Of a stretch of DNA of 64,000 nt, positions 25,401 through 30,084 are shown in pieces. The notes beneath the pieces were generated by a model that saw nothing but the letters and a program-made list of their open reading frames with translations, made no database searches and was not told the DNA's origin. Both the position numbers and the translations under genes were made by a program. The DNA comes from Hyphomicrobiales bacterium (lineage in GTDB: Bacteria; Pseudomonadota; Alphaproteobacteria; Rhizobiales; Rhizobiaceae): positions 248,001-312,000 of the forward strand of contig UBQW01000010.1 of the NCBI GenBank assembly GCA_900467745.1, written 5' to 3'. The stretch's first letter is position 1. Each line of letters starts with the position of its first letter.

Positions 25401-28400
25401 GGCGGGCAGGCGGCACACGGCACGGTGACGGTCAACTCCGACGGCACCTACAGCTACGTGCCGGCCGCGAACTACAATGGTCCCGACAGCTTCACCTACA
25501 CCGTCTCCGACGGCCAGGCGACCTCGACCTACACGATCTCGATTACCGTGACCGCGGTCAACGACGCGCCAGTGAGCTCGGGAACCTCGATCTCCACCGA
25601 GGAGGATGAAACCGTCACCGGCCAGCTGCCCCCGGCCACCGACGCCGATGGCGACCCGATCACCTACGGGCTCACTGCGCAGGCCTCCAACGGCACCGTG
25701 GTGATCAACCCCAACGGCAGCTACAGCTATACGCCGGCGCCCGGCTATAACGGCACCGACAGCTTCACCTACACGGTCTCCGACGGCATCGATCAATCGA
25801 CCTATACGGTCTCTATCACCGTGACGCCTGTCAATGACGCCCCGGTCGGATCGAACACCGCGATTACCGTCTCCGAGGACATACCCTTCGACGGCGTGTT
25901 GCCGGCCGCCAGCGATGTCGATGGGGATCCGGTTCGCTACGCCGTTGGCACCCAGCCGATGCATGGTTCGGTGACCGTCAATCCCGACGGCACTTATCGA
26001 TACGTGCCGGCAGCCGACTACAACGGCGCCGACAGCTTCACCTATCAGGTGACCGATGGCCAGGCGGTCTCGACCTACACGGTCGCGATTACGGTGACCG
26101 CGGTCAACGACGCGCCGGTTGGCAGCAACGTTTCGATCGCCGTCGATGAAGACGGCTCCGCGTCTGGAACGCTGCCGCGCGCGGTCGATGGCGATGGCGA
26201 CCCGCTGACCTATCTGCTGCAGAACGGTCCGAGCCACGGCGTGGCCACGGTGCAGTCCGACGGCCGCTACACCTACGTCCCCGCGGCCAATTTCTCTGGG
26301 ACGGACACGTTCACCTACGCGGTGTCCGACGGCACTGTGCTGTCCGTCTACACGGTGACGGTGAACGTCGGTGCCGAAAACGATGCGCCGACGGGCTCGG
26401 ATCTGGCAATCAGCATCTCCGAGGATACGAGCTTTACCGGCTCGCTTCCATCAGCCTCCGATGCGGATGGAGACACCATCGTCTACGGCCTCGGCACGCC
26501 GGCGGCCCATGGGGCCGTGACGGTCAATCCCGACGGCACCTTCAGCTACGTGCCGCAGGCAAACTATGCCGGGCCGGACCAGTTCACCTACACCTTGTTC
26601 GATGGAACCGTAACGGTGTCCTATACCGTTACAATCGACGTTCAGAATGTGAACGACGCGCCGATCGGCTCCGATACAGCCATCTCGCTTGCCGAGGATA
26701 CGACCTTCTCAGGTCAGCTTCCGCCGGCCGTCGATCCTGACGCCGATCCAGTCACCTACGCTCTCGCCGGCGCGGCAAGCCACGGGACCGTCAGCATTGA
26801 TGCCAACGGGACCTACAGCTACACCCCCGACAGCAATTTCAACGGCACCGACAGCTTCAGCTATTCCGTCAGCGACGGCACGGCGACCAACGTCTACCGC
26901 GTCTCGGTGACCGTCAGCGCCGTCAACGATGCGCCGATCGGATCCGACGCGTCAATCTCGGCGCAGCAGGGCACGGTCGCGACCGGCAATCTGCCGCCGG
27001 CCTATGATATCGAGGGAAGCCCGGTCACCTATGGACTGGGCGCGCAGGCCGCGCACGGCACCGTGGTGATCGGAGCAAACGGCAGCTACTCGTATCAGCC
27101 AAACAGTGGCTTCAGCGGCAGCGATCAGTTCACCTACTCGGTCTCCGACGGAACGGCGGTATCGATCTACACCGTCACCGTCTCGGTCGGCGCCGTCAAC
27201 AGCGCGCCCACGGGGCAAGACGCGACGCTGACCGTTTCCGAGGAAACGCCGTTTACCGGCCAACTGCCCGTCGCGACCGATGCGGATGGCGACGCGCTGA
27301 CCTACGGCCTTGCCGCCGGACCGGCGCATGGCGTCGTTACTGTTTCGGCGGACGGGCAATATTCCTTCACGCCCGATCGCAATTTCAACGGCATCGATCA
27401 GTTCAGCTACTCGGTGAGCGATGGCCGGGCGACCGTTGTCTACCGCGTGTTCGTTACGGTCACGCCCGTCAACGACGCCCCCGTCGGGTCCGATACCGCG
27501 ATCTCGCTCGCCGAGGACACGACCTTCACCGGGCGGCTGCCGACGGCATCCGACGCCGATGGCGATGCCATCACCTATGGTCTGGCGGCCGCTGCCGGCC
27601 ACGGGACGGTCAGCATCAATGCCGATGGAACGTACAGCTACAGGCCCAACGGCAATTTCAATGGCACCGACCAATTCAGCTATTCGGTGAGCGACGGCAC
27701 GGTCACCAACATCTATCGCGTGACCGTGACCGTCACCGCCGTCAACGATGCTCCCGTCGGTTCGGATACATCGATCTCCGTGCAGGAGGGAACCGTTGCC
27801 ACCGGCACCCTGCCGCCAGCCACCGATGTCGAGGGATCACCGGTCACTTATGGTCTCGGTGCTAATCCCGTCCACGGCACCGTTACCATCGATCCGAACG
27901 GCAACTACACCTACCAGCCCGACGCTGGCTTCAGCGGCGCCGATCAGTTCACCTATACGGTGTCCGACGGCACGGCGACCTCGGTTTACACCGTGACGGT
28001 TTCCATTGGCGCGGCCAATGGTGCCCCCGTCGGCAGTGATACGACGCTGACGATTGCCGAAGATACGACGTTTACCGGCACGCTTCCCGCCGCCACCGAC
28101 CCCGATGGCGATCCGCTGAGCTACGCGGTTGCGGCCGGGCCTGCCCACGGCGTCGTCACGATCACCGCCGACGGCCGATATGTCTTCACGCCGAACGGCA
28201 ATTTCAACGGCACGGACCAGTTCACCTATTCGGTGAGCGATGGTCGGGCGACGGTCGTCTACCGCGTGTTCGTCACGGTCACGCCCGTCAACGACGCACC
28301 TGTCGGGTCCGGCACGGCGATCGCGGTCGGGCGCGATCAGACCGTCACAGGCACCTTGCCGCCGGCCTTCGATGTCGAGGGATCGCCGATCACCTACCAG

Positions 28401-29348
28401 CTTGGATCGGCCGCAGCCCACGGCGTCGTCACGGTCAATCCGGATGGCAGCTACAGCTACACGCCGACAGCCGGCTATGAGGGTGGCGACAGCTTCACCT
28501 TCACGGTCTCCGACGGCGACGCGACATCGACCTACACGGTCACGATTGCCGTGGGTGCTGCCGTGCCGCCGACAGAACCTCCGCCGGAAACACCGCCCGG
28601 CGAACGTCCGCCGCTCGAAAGGGATCCGCCGGTCGTGTTCCCCATCGATGCGAACGATCCCGGCGCGCCTGATTTCGGTGACGAGACCGAGGAGATTGGT
28701 GGCGCATCGAAGGAGATCATGGACGATCTCGGCGCTATATCGGATGATATCACGGTGGATGGTCCGATCGACGCAGTCGTCAACGCCGCTCAGCCTCTGA
28801 ACGGCATCGGCTCTTTGCCGCGCCACGGCGCGGTGCTGCATGCCGTGCGTCAGATCTCCGAATGGATCGAAAGCGGACGTCGTCTCGACGATATCCACAT
28901 CGGCTTCTTCAAGGGAGGATCGAATATTCACATCGCCGGATCGGGTGACGATAGCACCTGGTTCACGGTCGATACGATCTTCAACGAGAACTTCCTCTAC
29001 ATCCTGCCCGCCTATGGCAGCCAGACCGAGAAGACGAGCTTCAGCGTGACGCTATCCGATGGGCGCGCGCTGCCGGACTGGATGACGGTGACGCATGGCG
29101 GCATGATTATCGGCCGCCCGCCCGTCGGTGCCGTATCGATCGACATCCGCGTATGGGGCACCTCGCGCGACGGTACGGTCAGCGACACGCTGCGCATCGA
29201 CCTGCAGACGGGAACAGTGCTCGACCATGTCAGGGACCGGCGCGCCGAACTGGGGCCGGGGGCGTTGTTCTCCAGCCAAATGTTGGCCGAAGCGAACATA
29301 AACAGCGGGCAAGGCGACCGGCTCTGGAGCGCGCTGCGCGGTCAATGA
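4428..29348 (+). CDS. Giant DUF4347/cadherin-repeat surface protein (8306 residues)
   Basis: One uninterrupted 24.9-kb frame follows GTGGAGG with a seven-base spacer. There is no Sec signal; residues 31-43 carry a LEPR-like motif (ELEQRIAFDAAGA) typical of large DUF4347 proteins. Residues about 102-262 are DUF4347, with HIISHG at 153-158 and YGCN at 199-202. Residues about 270-520 look propeller-like. Residues about 527-634 form an SdrD_B-like domain. From about 635 to 8043 the protein is a chain of Ig-fold modules: cadherin-like NDAPV-NEDT units, VCBS-like units and putative-Ig units ending in ASGLPAGL. Most carry D-x-D-G-D Ca2+ motifs. A Pro-rich linker (about 8047-8073) precedes a non-repetitive C-terminal domain with a dystroglycan-like segment (LPDWMTVTHGGMIIGRPP). 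No RTX nonapeptides were seen. It is probably a Ca2+-stiffened, fibrous surface adhesin exported by the divergent HlyD/HlyD/TolC operon; export route and function are inferred. Confidence 0.93.
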   Translation: MNERYVRPAPDRIAKVRGRNAKPKYGSMLMELEQRIAFDAAGAATVEKSQEKTHQDQGDHGSAETAQHDGASDGHDALVAALAEHQAASAAPETSAVAQPRQVVVIDSSVPDYQALVKDLGDNFKIIVVDPNENGVHELAETLSSMHDVEAIHIISHGKEGFLQLGSASLTATTMATDYAADLTSIRGSLTDNADILVYGCNFAEGETGTNAVKMLGYLTGADVAASTDPTGSAALGGNWDLEYHDGDIASDLIGTDKSHADYADTLNIASSNGNGALLVSAGRSIYSVDVLTGKATMITTVPGSVGGITMSDTINSLAADQSNGLIYYTDSNAVAGNKALFAYDYINNTHILVDSDLTTGAATNIVTGTTGVGGGAATFFNGGLYLGVENVSGSNDQIYRITFSNNGRTMAGATAFGAQITAANDWGDFAIDATNNTLLSITTLGITRYNLTSGAIIDSIANATGGTGAQGGGDINGNTYLVGTDIRQINPITGVAIGSAVTITTNGTTALTNISDAARWTPPTGTIGDKIFADNDKSGTFNTGDGGIGGVTVQLIDDVNGDGLVSTGERILATDTTDANGNYLFTGVLPGQYIVRVTDANGVLGTATLTTGSTTQSLALATIGAANLAADFGYYAQAPIVDLNSGTTPTQIITNGGTPGTTGWTVGGTAGAQANGGFAWTLNGGTGTLTQANVSGWTDGLAPSGAAQLTFDVGWSNDLLLGISNDNNTPATVDVTIGGVLYARITTGTLNGTPNTATITYFNGASGSPSTVAASAAGTTAWGRTAVTINLPSTVVATGDLVFSYSAAGGLLTPSTDDIFIDNVSAFRNVDTVAGVNYTTTYTENGPGVSIGSTATDVRDLDSTNMRSATIVLTNAQAGDVLTVGTLPSGITGSVDTSVAGQVTVTLTGSATKASYATAIKAITFSNTGDNPSTTPRVINVTVNDGGLSSAVATSTIAVVAVNDAPVNNLPASWTTNEDTSLALSGLSVTDLDAGTGSMTVTLSVASGTITATAGGGVGVSGSGTGTVVLTGTLANINAYLASASAPVYVPVADANGTVVLTMTTNDNGNTGTGGALTDVDTRNIIINPVNDAPVLDLDGSTTGTGYSVGYTENAAGVAISNTNSSVVDVDNTNMASASIVITNGQAGDLLTVTGNLPAGITASYNATTFTLTLSGSATKANYEAALRQVLYTSSSDNPTLNGAAASRNISVTVNDGAANSNTAVTAVAITAVNDAPVNTLPVSWTTNEDTSVALTGLSITDPDAGTGSMTVRLQVPTGVLTATAGGSVTVSGSGTGTLVLTGTLANLNAFLASSAAPVYVPVADANGSVTVTMTTNDLGNFGTGGPLTDTDTAVINITPVNDAPILDLDASGAGTGFTTTYTENDPGVAIADTDGVITDIDSANMASLSAVITNGQAGDLLAVAGTLPAGITASYNSTTFTLTLTGSAPRASYETALQQIRFLSSSENPSTTPRSINVTVNDGAANSNVAVATVNVIAVNDAPVNTVPTSVTLSEDVQTAISGISVSDVDSGSVTVTLSVANGTLSPSIIAGTVTGNGTASVTVSGTLAQVNSVLASLRYTGRADYNGSDTLVVSTSDGSLTDTDNVAITVTPVADITPDTVATAEDTAITFNVITGTNGATADTFKDPGRAVTSVTQPPAGQGSVTFAADGTLVYTPSANFNGQTTFTYTVTAGGVTETATVTVNVSAVNDAPVNSLPASGWSTSEDTSIALSGLSISDVDAGTGTMTVTLAVSGGSVSAISGAGVTISGSGSASLTLSGTLSAINAYLASAAAPQFNPAANASGSVTLTMTTNDGGNTGSGGALTDIDTRTITIDPVNDAPVNTLPAGGWSVNEDTALALTGLAISDVDAGSGTMIVVLGVNSGQLTAVSGSGVTISGSGTSSLTLSGTLASINAYLASTARPVYTPVADFNGAVTLTMTTNDGGNTGSGGALTDVDTATITVIAVNDAPTLDLDTSAAGTGYATSYTENAAGVAIVNTGVLVADVDNTNMASATIIISNGQAGDVLAVTGTLPSGITASYNASTYTLTLTGSATKAAYQTALGQIRYASTSDDPGALTRSINVTVSDGAASSNTAVATVAVTPVNDAPVNTLPSGGWTMNEDGTLSLTGLSVADLDIGSGTATVTLSVGSGVLTAASGSGVTVTGSGTATITLSGTLTSINAYLASTARPSYAPVADFNGSVTLTMTSSDGQLTDTDTQTIAITAVADIANDTATTNEDTAVVIAVDANDSFENAGHTITAINGSAIVANGVVNVTSGTVRLNADGTLTFTPSANVNGSTSFTYTVTSGGVTETATVNVIIVPVNDAPVNTVPGAQTVAEDTPLVVSGVSVADVDGDVLTTTVTVTNGIANVTTGTGATIANNGTSSVRLSGTAAQINAALAGLTYTATADYNGAAQLTVQTTDGSLTDTDTVAITITPVADIVADNLTTNEDTAITFNAITGTNGASADNFENAGRAITSVTQPPAGQGTVTFAADGTITYTPAANFNGTTSFTYTVTSGGVTETATVTIVVNPVNDAPVNTVPTAQTTAEDTSIVFSSSAGNAIVVSDVDNGTLTVTVTVTNGSFSLAGTSGLSFSAGDGTADQTMTFTGTTGAINTALSGASYAPVADYNGSAQISVQTSDGSLSATNTIPVTITPVADIANDSVSTDEDVPAVISVLANDSFENPGRAITAVNGTAITAGGAAVTVANGTVRLNASSQLIFTPTLDYNGVTTFTYTVTSGGATETAQVTVAVASVNTPPVNTLPPSFTAIEDTSLGLAGLQISDQDAGSGTMTVTLSVNSGVLSALGAGGVTVSGSGSQALTLSGTLTDINAYLAGATRPSFTPAANSTASVTLTMTTNDNGNTGGPSLVDIDTATIAITSVNDAPAGTDNTVTINEDSVFTFSAASFGFTDPNDSPANSLAAVVITTLPTNGVLSLGGTAVTAGQVISAANLGNLTFTPAANANGTALASFTFQVRDNGGTANGGQDTDQSPNNFTFNVAAVNDAPVNTLPASFGTNEDTALSLAGLQVADVDAGSGSIRVTLSVNSGTLAATGGSGVTVSGSGSGTLVLTGTLSNINGFLAAAGTRPVFNPAANANGAVTLTMVTNDNGNTGSGGALSDTDTATISVAPVNDAPVGSDTAITTNEDTAFSGTLPVATDVDGDSLTYGAGSIAPSHGTVVVNPNGTYIYTPSANFNGTDSFTYSVSDGTVTVQYLVSVTVNSVNDAPVGVNDTAQTNAGVSTSLNVLANDTDVDGDVLQVSAINGVAGNVGLAVTGSNGGTFTIGANGAAVFNPGTAFTDLPAGQSRTSSVTYQLSDGHGGFSTATVTVTVTGVNDAPISTPIANQTGNDAQTVTLNVGGNFSDPDTGDTLTFTATGLPPGLTINATTGVISGTINRSASVNGPYAVTVTATDSSGATANRSFTWAVLNPPPVAAADNLATTENSPLTGSVFDNNGNGVDSDPDGDPISVSAVGGTGAGVGQAVAGSNGGTFTINADGTYAFNPGTAFDDLAAGATRVTTVIYTITDGQGGFSTATVTVTVTGLNDAPVAVADSFTTNEDTSVTFDVRANDSDVDGGTLAVTAINGTAIVTGGSVAVTGGVVTLNADGRLTFTPTADYNGRPTFTYTVSDGQGGTASATVTGTVNPVQDPPVAANDSFTTNEDTAVTFDVRANDSDVDGDALAVVQINGSNIASGGSVAVTGGSVRLNADGTLTFTPSANYNGNPSFSYTISDGHGGTATATVNGTVNPVQDPPVAQNDSFTTPEDQAVTIAVLTNDSDPDGDALTITQINGTGITIGNSVAITGGSVTLNANGTLTFAPTANFNGSPSFTYTVSDGNGGTATATVSGTVTPVNDIPVAVADSFTTAEDTAVTFDVLGNDRDVDGDTLTVTAINGANIAAGGVVTVTGGTVGLNADGTLTFTPTANFNGSPSFTYTVSDGNGGTATATVSGSVTPVNDAPVAVNDSFTTLEDTAVTFDVRSNDSDVDGDALNVTAINGTAIASGGSVAITGGSVRLNANGTLTFTPAANYNGTPSFTYTISDGNGGTATATVNGTVTPVNDAPVASDTTVSVDEDGVISSTLPTATDVDGDAITYAVGSTTPAHGTVVVNPNGTYSYTPSANFNGTDRFTYVVSDGKGGSNEYTVTVNVASVNDVPVGSPLPARSGADGAAVTFDVSGFFTDADNDTLTYSASGLPIGLSINAAGVVTGTIDRQASVGGPTGNGIYTVTISVNDGHGGTASQSFSFSVSNPPPVAVNDSVTATEDTPLTFNVLDGSESGGVPDSDPDGDPLTVTAASAANGTVTLGSGGQITYQPNANFNGTDTITYTISDGNGGTATATVTVTVLAVNDAPVGQPIADRTRNDGDTDSLNISAFFSDADGDPLTYAASGLPAGLTIDPATGLVSGRIAPEASGPTGEAVYTVTVTASDGKGGTTSVTFHYTILNLPPIARDDFATTNEDTPVDIDVLANDGDPDGDNDEVIRVNNVVLQLNGPAVATTNGTVRLVAGPTDRPLLRFTPNANYNGQESFSYSIDDGNGGVDTATVTITIIPQNDAPEGTNPIPDRVRADGQQLIYRVSDFFDDPDGDTLNYTITGLPAGLSFDAATGLIFGTIDHNASQGGASGFYQITVTAHDGPNGTGASVSQTFELQVTNPGPTAVNDNLAINEDQSATFNVITGAGTASGTAGADTDPDGDTLSLIAASAGHGTLTFAANGAITYVPAADFNGIDTIIYTISDGQGGVSTATVTITINAVNDAPDVSGPLPAQMDSDGQTVSFDAGVYFSDRDGDTLSYAATDLPPGLQIDAATGVISGPLPNNASRPEPYVATITVSDGHGGTISRTITWIISNFPPKAFSDVLSVGQNTSGGGNALTNDTDPDGDALTIDRINGQAGSVGQPVAGSNGGTFTVSAMGGYTFNPGTDFADLGAGETRTTSVTYRVTDADGESDTATITVTVTGINDNPTATPIPAVTLADGQSLDGKPIDVSDFFSDVDGDTLTFTASGLPAGLSMDANGVITGTIAADASKGGPIYTVAVVANDGQGGTFRTTFNLTVTNPAPTAVNDTATTTEDVPLLNINVLGNDTDPDGDVLMIDPAFPPQAGHGTVTVNSDGTLNYTPAKDFNGIDTVVYRVTDGQGGLSTGVLTITVGAQNDAPIETPIADMERNDGDTISFDISSYFADPEGGVLTYDVQGLPPGLTFDPATGIISGRISAGASGPMGLSNYLVKVIATDDGGLTAESDFTYVIRNIAPDAMNDTARTLEDQPVDIDVLANDVDTDGDARSIVLVNGVNLSVDGAAVPISNGSVQLVLVNGAQVLRFTPAANYAGTASFTYTISDGNGGSDTATVTVTVDPVNDAPVATPIPDRAQADGSAVSFDVRGFFSDVDGDTLAIAVNGLPPGLGFDPATGLISGTLDANASAGSPYTVVVSADDGHGGQVSTQFVFSVSNPAPIAANDAVATNEDTAVTFNPITGVGTAGGGVDVDPDGDPLTIVAIDGQPIAINGTVAVAGGVIRLNGDGSLTFTPAADFNGTVPVTYRISDGNGGFAEASIVITVAAVNDVGVVDLNGAGAGVDIAVSFNEGDAPVAIASGDATVFDVENGITSLNLALGGFANAGSEIIHLNGSVDIVYGTANTGTIIFGGTTFRFSYDGANALAITNAAGGTMGNAATSALLRAIQYENRSDNPTTGDRTVSITVTDDGGATSAAAVATISIGAVNDAPVAVDDTATTDEDTAIVGAVPGVLGNDTDADGDALVVSAVGNGAPGAAVAGSTGGSFVINADGSYRFDPGADFQSLKAGETRVTSVTYAVSDGHGGTANATLSVTVVGVNDAPIGSDGSFQTAEDTVATGFLPTASDPDGDALTYAIATPPANGVVTISADGSYRYTPPANFNGSDSFTYSVSDGRSTVTYTIAVTVTPVDDAPVGTPIANQAYQDAQTISLDVSGNFSDIDTPSLTFTATGLPTGLSISSQGFITGTVDRDASQLNSGVYSVTVSASDGTSSANQTFIITVTNPAPIARDDAASTGENVDIAGSVFADNGNGADSDPDGDTIVVSAVNSVAGNVGASIAGSAGGRFVIGTDGSYTFVPGTDFDNLKAGEQRTTSITYTISDGQGGTSTATFTVTVSGANDLPVGSDIAVSTAEDTALSGQLPAATDVDGDPLTYGVGSQPGHGSVTIDPTGAYVYTPTADFNGADSFTYTISDGTAVVTHTVTVTVNPVNDAPVLQDVAVSMNEDGTATGQIVATDIDDAPATLVYGLQTAAASGTAVVNADGTYSYIPNPNFNGTDSFVVVVTDPSGATATATITITVGAVNDPPVAVDDAAATTENTAISGNVIVGGPGADSDPDGDTLTVVGVGAATGNVGVAIPGQGGGSFLIAADGSYTFDPGTDFDGLAAGATATTSASYTISDGHGGVATATLTVTVTGLNDAPNAPALPPQASLDGAAIVLPVGAQFTDVDGDPLTFDITGLPPGLVYNAQTGEITGNILPNASGATGSAVYNVTITARDGLGGEAVRSFAWTVTNPVPDAVNDLFTMNEGGQLSGSVLVANGNGPDTDPDNDPLTVSLVTNTAHGALVLNPDGTFTYTPTAGFNGTDSFVYRIDDGNGGTDTATVTITINPVNDAPVAVNDNFTVAEDGQVVVPVLANDSDPDGDTLTITEINGQPISVGGSVALVSGTVTLNSDGTLTFAAAPDFSGNASFTYTVSDGTLSVQGTVTGTVTGVNDAPVNGLPATFNGTEDTALPLAGLSISDVDAGSGTMTVTLSVDAGTLTAAAGGNVAVTGNGSGAITLTGTLGDINAYLAGASAPAYHPLLNSNAPVTLTMVTSDGGNSGAGGVQADTDRATIILAPVNDAPVASGSMIQTREDVPVSGVVAATDPDGDPLTYAVATGPRNGTVVIDAAGRYLYSPNTDFNGTDSFDISVSDGQGGITTVTIAVTVTPVNDAPVGSDATATVAEDQTLNGQLPVATDVDSPSLTYGLGGQAAHGTVTVNSDGTYSYVPAANYNGPDSFTYTVSDGQATSTYTISITVTAVNDAPVSSGTSISTEEDETVTGQLPPATDADGDPITYGLTAQASNGTVVINPNGSYSYTPAPGYNGTDSFTYTVSDGIDQSTYTVSITVTPVNDAPVGSNTAITVSEDIPFDGVLPAASDVDGDPVRYAVGTQPMHGSVTVNPDGTYRYVPAADYNGADSFTYQVTDGQAVSTYTVAITVTAVNDAPVGSNVSIAVDEDGSASGTLPRAVDGDGDPLTYLLQNGPSHGVATVQSDGRYTYVPAANFSGTDTFTYAVSDGTVLSVYTVTVNVGAENDAPTGSDLAISISEDTSFTGSLPSASDADGDTIVYGLGTPAAHGAVTVNPDGTFSYVPQANYAGPDQFTYTLFDGTVTVSYTVTIDVQNVNDAPIGSDTAISLAEDTTFSGQLPPAVDPDADPVTYALAGAASHGTVSIDANGTYSYTPDSNFNGTDSFSYSVSDGTATNVYRVSVTVSAVNDAPIGSDASISAQQGTVATGNLPPAYDIEGSPVTYGLGAQAAHGTVVIGANGSYSYQPNSGFSGSDQFTYSVSDGTAVSIYTVTVSVGAVNSAPTGQDATLTVSEETPFTGQLPVATDADGDALTYGLAAGPAHGVVTVSADGQYSFTPDRNFNGIDQFSYSVSDGRATVVYRVFVTVTPVNDAPVGSDTAISLAEDTTFTGRLPTASDADGDAITYGLAAAAGHGTVSINADGTYSYRPNGNFNGTDQFSYSVSDGTVTNIYRVTVTVTAVNDAPVGSDTSISVQEGTVATGTLPPATDVEGSPVTYGLGANPVHGTVTIDPNGNYTYQPDAGFSGADQFTYTVSDGTATSVYTVTVSIGAANGAPVGSDTTLTIAEDTTFTGTLPAATDPDGDPLSYAVAAGPAHGVVTITADGRYVFTPNGNFNGTDQFTYSVSDGRATVVYRVFVTVTPVNDAPVGSGTAIAVGRDQTVTGTLPPAFDVEGSPITYQLGSAAAHGVVTVNPDGSYSYTPTAGYEGGDSFTFTVSDGDATSTYTVTIAVGAAVPPTEPPPETPPGERPPLERDPPVVFPIDANDPGAPDFGDETEEIGGASKEIMDDLGAISDDITVDGPIDAVVNAAQPLNGIGSLPRHGAVLHAVRQISEWIESGRRLDDIHIGFFKGGSNIHIAGSGDDSTWFTVDTIFNENFLYILPAYGSQTEKTSFSVTLSDGRALPDWMTVTHGGMIIGRPPVGAVSIDIRVWGTSRDGTVSDTLRIDLQTGTVLDHVRDRRAELGPGALFSSQMLAEANINSGQGDRLWSALRGQ
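7317..8930 (+). repeat. Two-module cadherin-like superunit, about 813 bp period
   Basis: NDAPVNNLPASW-type and NDAPVLDLDGS-type modules alternate here. The first type starts at 7317 and again at 8130 (813 bp apart). The second type starts at 7701 and 8514 (also 813 bp apart). The pair was therefore duplicated as a unit inside the giant gene. Diverged copies of both module types continue to about 13.9 kb. Confidence 0.75.
15090..16634 (+). repeat. Five tandem 309-bp VCBS-like units in the giant gene
   Basis: The module boundaries fall at 15090, 15399, 15708, 16017, 16326 and 16635, so five units have exactly 309 bp (103 residues) each. All share the pattern SFTT-ED-AVTFDV-NDSDVDGD-L, then GGSVAVTGG, LNADGTLTFTP and [17 protein letters not shown]. 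The constant length contrasts with the variable modules around them and points to recent tandem duplication or gene conversion. Confidence 0.88.
26652..28289 (+). repeat. Two 819-bp (3 x 91 residue) superunits in the giant gene
   Basis: The triplet starts at 26652, repeats at 27471, and its first module type reappears at 28290, each 819 bp apart. Every superunit has three modules in the same order: an AISLAEDTTF module, a QEGTVATG-LPPA-D-EGSPVTYGLGA module and a SEETPF/AEDTTF module ending RATVVYRVFVTVTPVN. The order-specific matches show that a three-module block was duplicated, not single modules. Confidence 0.88.
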
Positions 29349-29508
29349 TACCGCCTGCGGCGACGCTGCGCCGTCCCCTCGAGCCTTCTAGCGCCGGCCG
29401 GATGAGCTTGCTGGCGAGGCGAGAAGCTGCCGCTGCGGATTAAAGGGACGGAAAGAAAATTGATGTAGTTGGGTTCTCTATTGTCCTGAGTTCCAGACCA
29501 GACCATCG

Positions 29509-30084
29509 ATGAACGCAACTTGGCAGATACTGCTCGGAAACCTCGCCATCACCGCGCTAGCAATATCGCTGTGGTCGCACGCCTATTATCACACGCGTGT
29601 CTTGTCCGAACGTCGGCGCAACCAGGCGTTCGGTATCGCCATGGGTCTTGGCGCAATTTGTTCGATGATGCTGGCGGTGCCGCTGGATCAAGGCGTTTTC
29701 GTCGATCTCCGTTACACGCTGGTGGCGGTGTCGGCCCTGTTTGGCGGCCCCTTCTCCGTGCTCTTGACGATCGTGATTGCGTCGGTGTTTCGCTTTTCTG
29801 AGGGTGGAGCGGGTGCGGTCGATGGCGTGATCAGCATATGCGTCGTCGGTTTGGTCGGGCTCTGCGGCTATCTGATCGTGAGAAGGCGCAAAGGTCAGGC
29901 TGGCCGATGCAGCCGTGCTTGGGATCGCGGTATCGGCCACGCTGCTGGTGGTCATGTCCGTGCTGACGTCGCAGGCCAATGCGCGAGCCGTCGAGCTCGT
30001 CGGGTTCCCGATCACTGTTCTCAATTTCCTCAGCATCATGATCGCCGCCTTTGTCCTGATCCAGTTCGAAAGAATGGCGCATGA
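29509..30084 (+). CDS. 5TMR-LYT-like membrane sensor, N-terminal part of frameshifted diguanylate cyclase
   Basis: The first about 125 residues contain four hydrophobic helices (residues about 7-22, 41-58, 68-95 and 106-125) with RYTLVAVSALFGGP in the third, matching the 5TMR-LYT sensor domain found at the start of many diguanylate cyclases. After VRRRKG near 29896 this frame turns into low-complexity Arg/Cys-rich sequence with no family character and stops at 30084. The next expected helix (VLGIAVSATLLVVMS) appears in the +2 frame, which opens right after a TGA at 29879. The real gene is therefore split by a one-base shift within about 29882-29900. No strong ribosome-binding site precedes the ATG. 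The fragment probably belongs to one protein of about 630 residues together with the next entry. Confidence 0.6.
   Translation: MNATWQILLGNLAITALAISLWSHAYYHTRVLSERRRNQAFGIAMGLGAICSMMLAVPLDQGVFVDLRYTLVAVSALFGGPFSVLLTIVIASVFRFSEGGAGAVDGVISICVVGLVGLCGYLIVRRRKGQAGRCSRAWDRGIGHAAGGHVRADVAGQCASRRARRVPDHCSQFPQHHDRRLCPDPVRKNGA

Noticed and set aside
7317-28289. Periodic repeats that could be taken for a CRISPR array
   Set aside because: The periods (309, 813, 819 bp) are far too long, the repeats are coding and in frame, and spacers are lacking.
4428-29348. RTX-type (GGxGxDxxx) secretion repeats in the giant protein
   Set aside because: The D-x-D-G-D motifs belong to cadherin/VCBS folds; no tandem nonapeptides were found.
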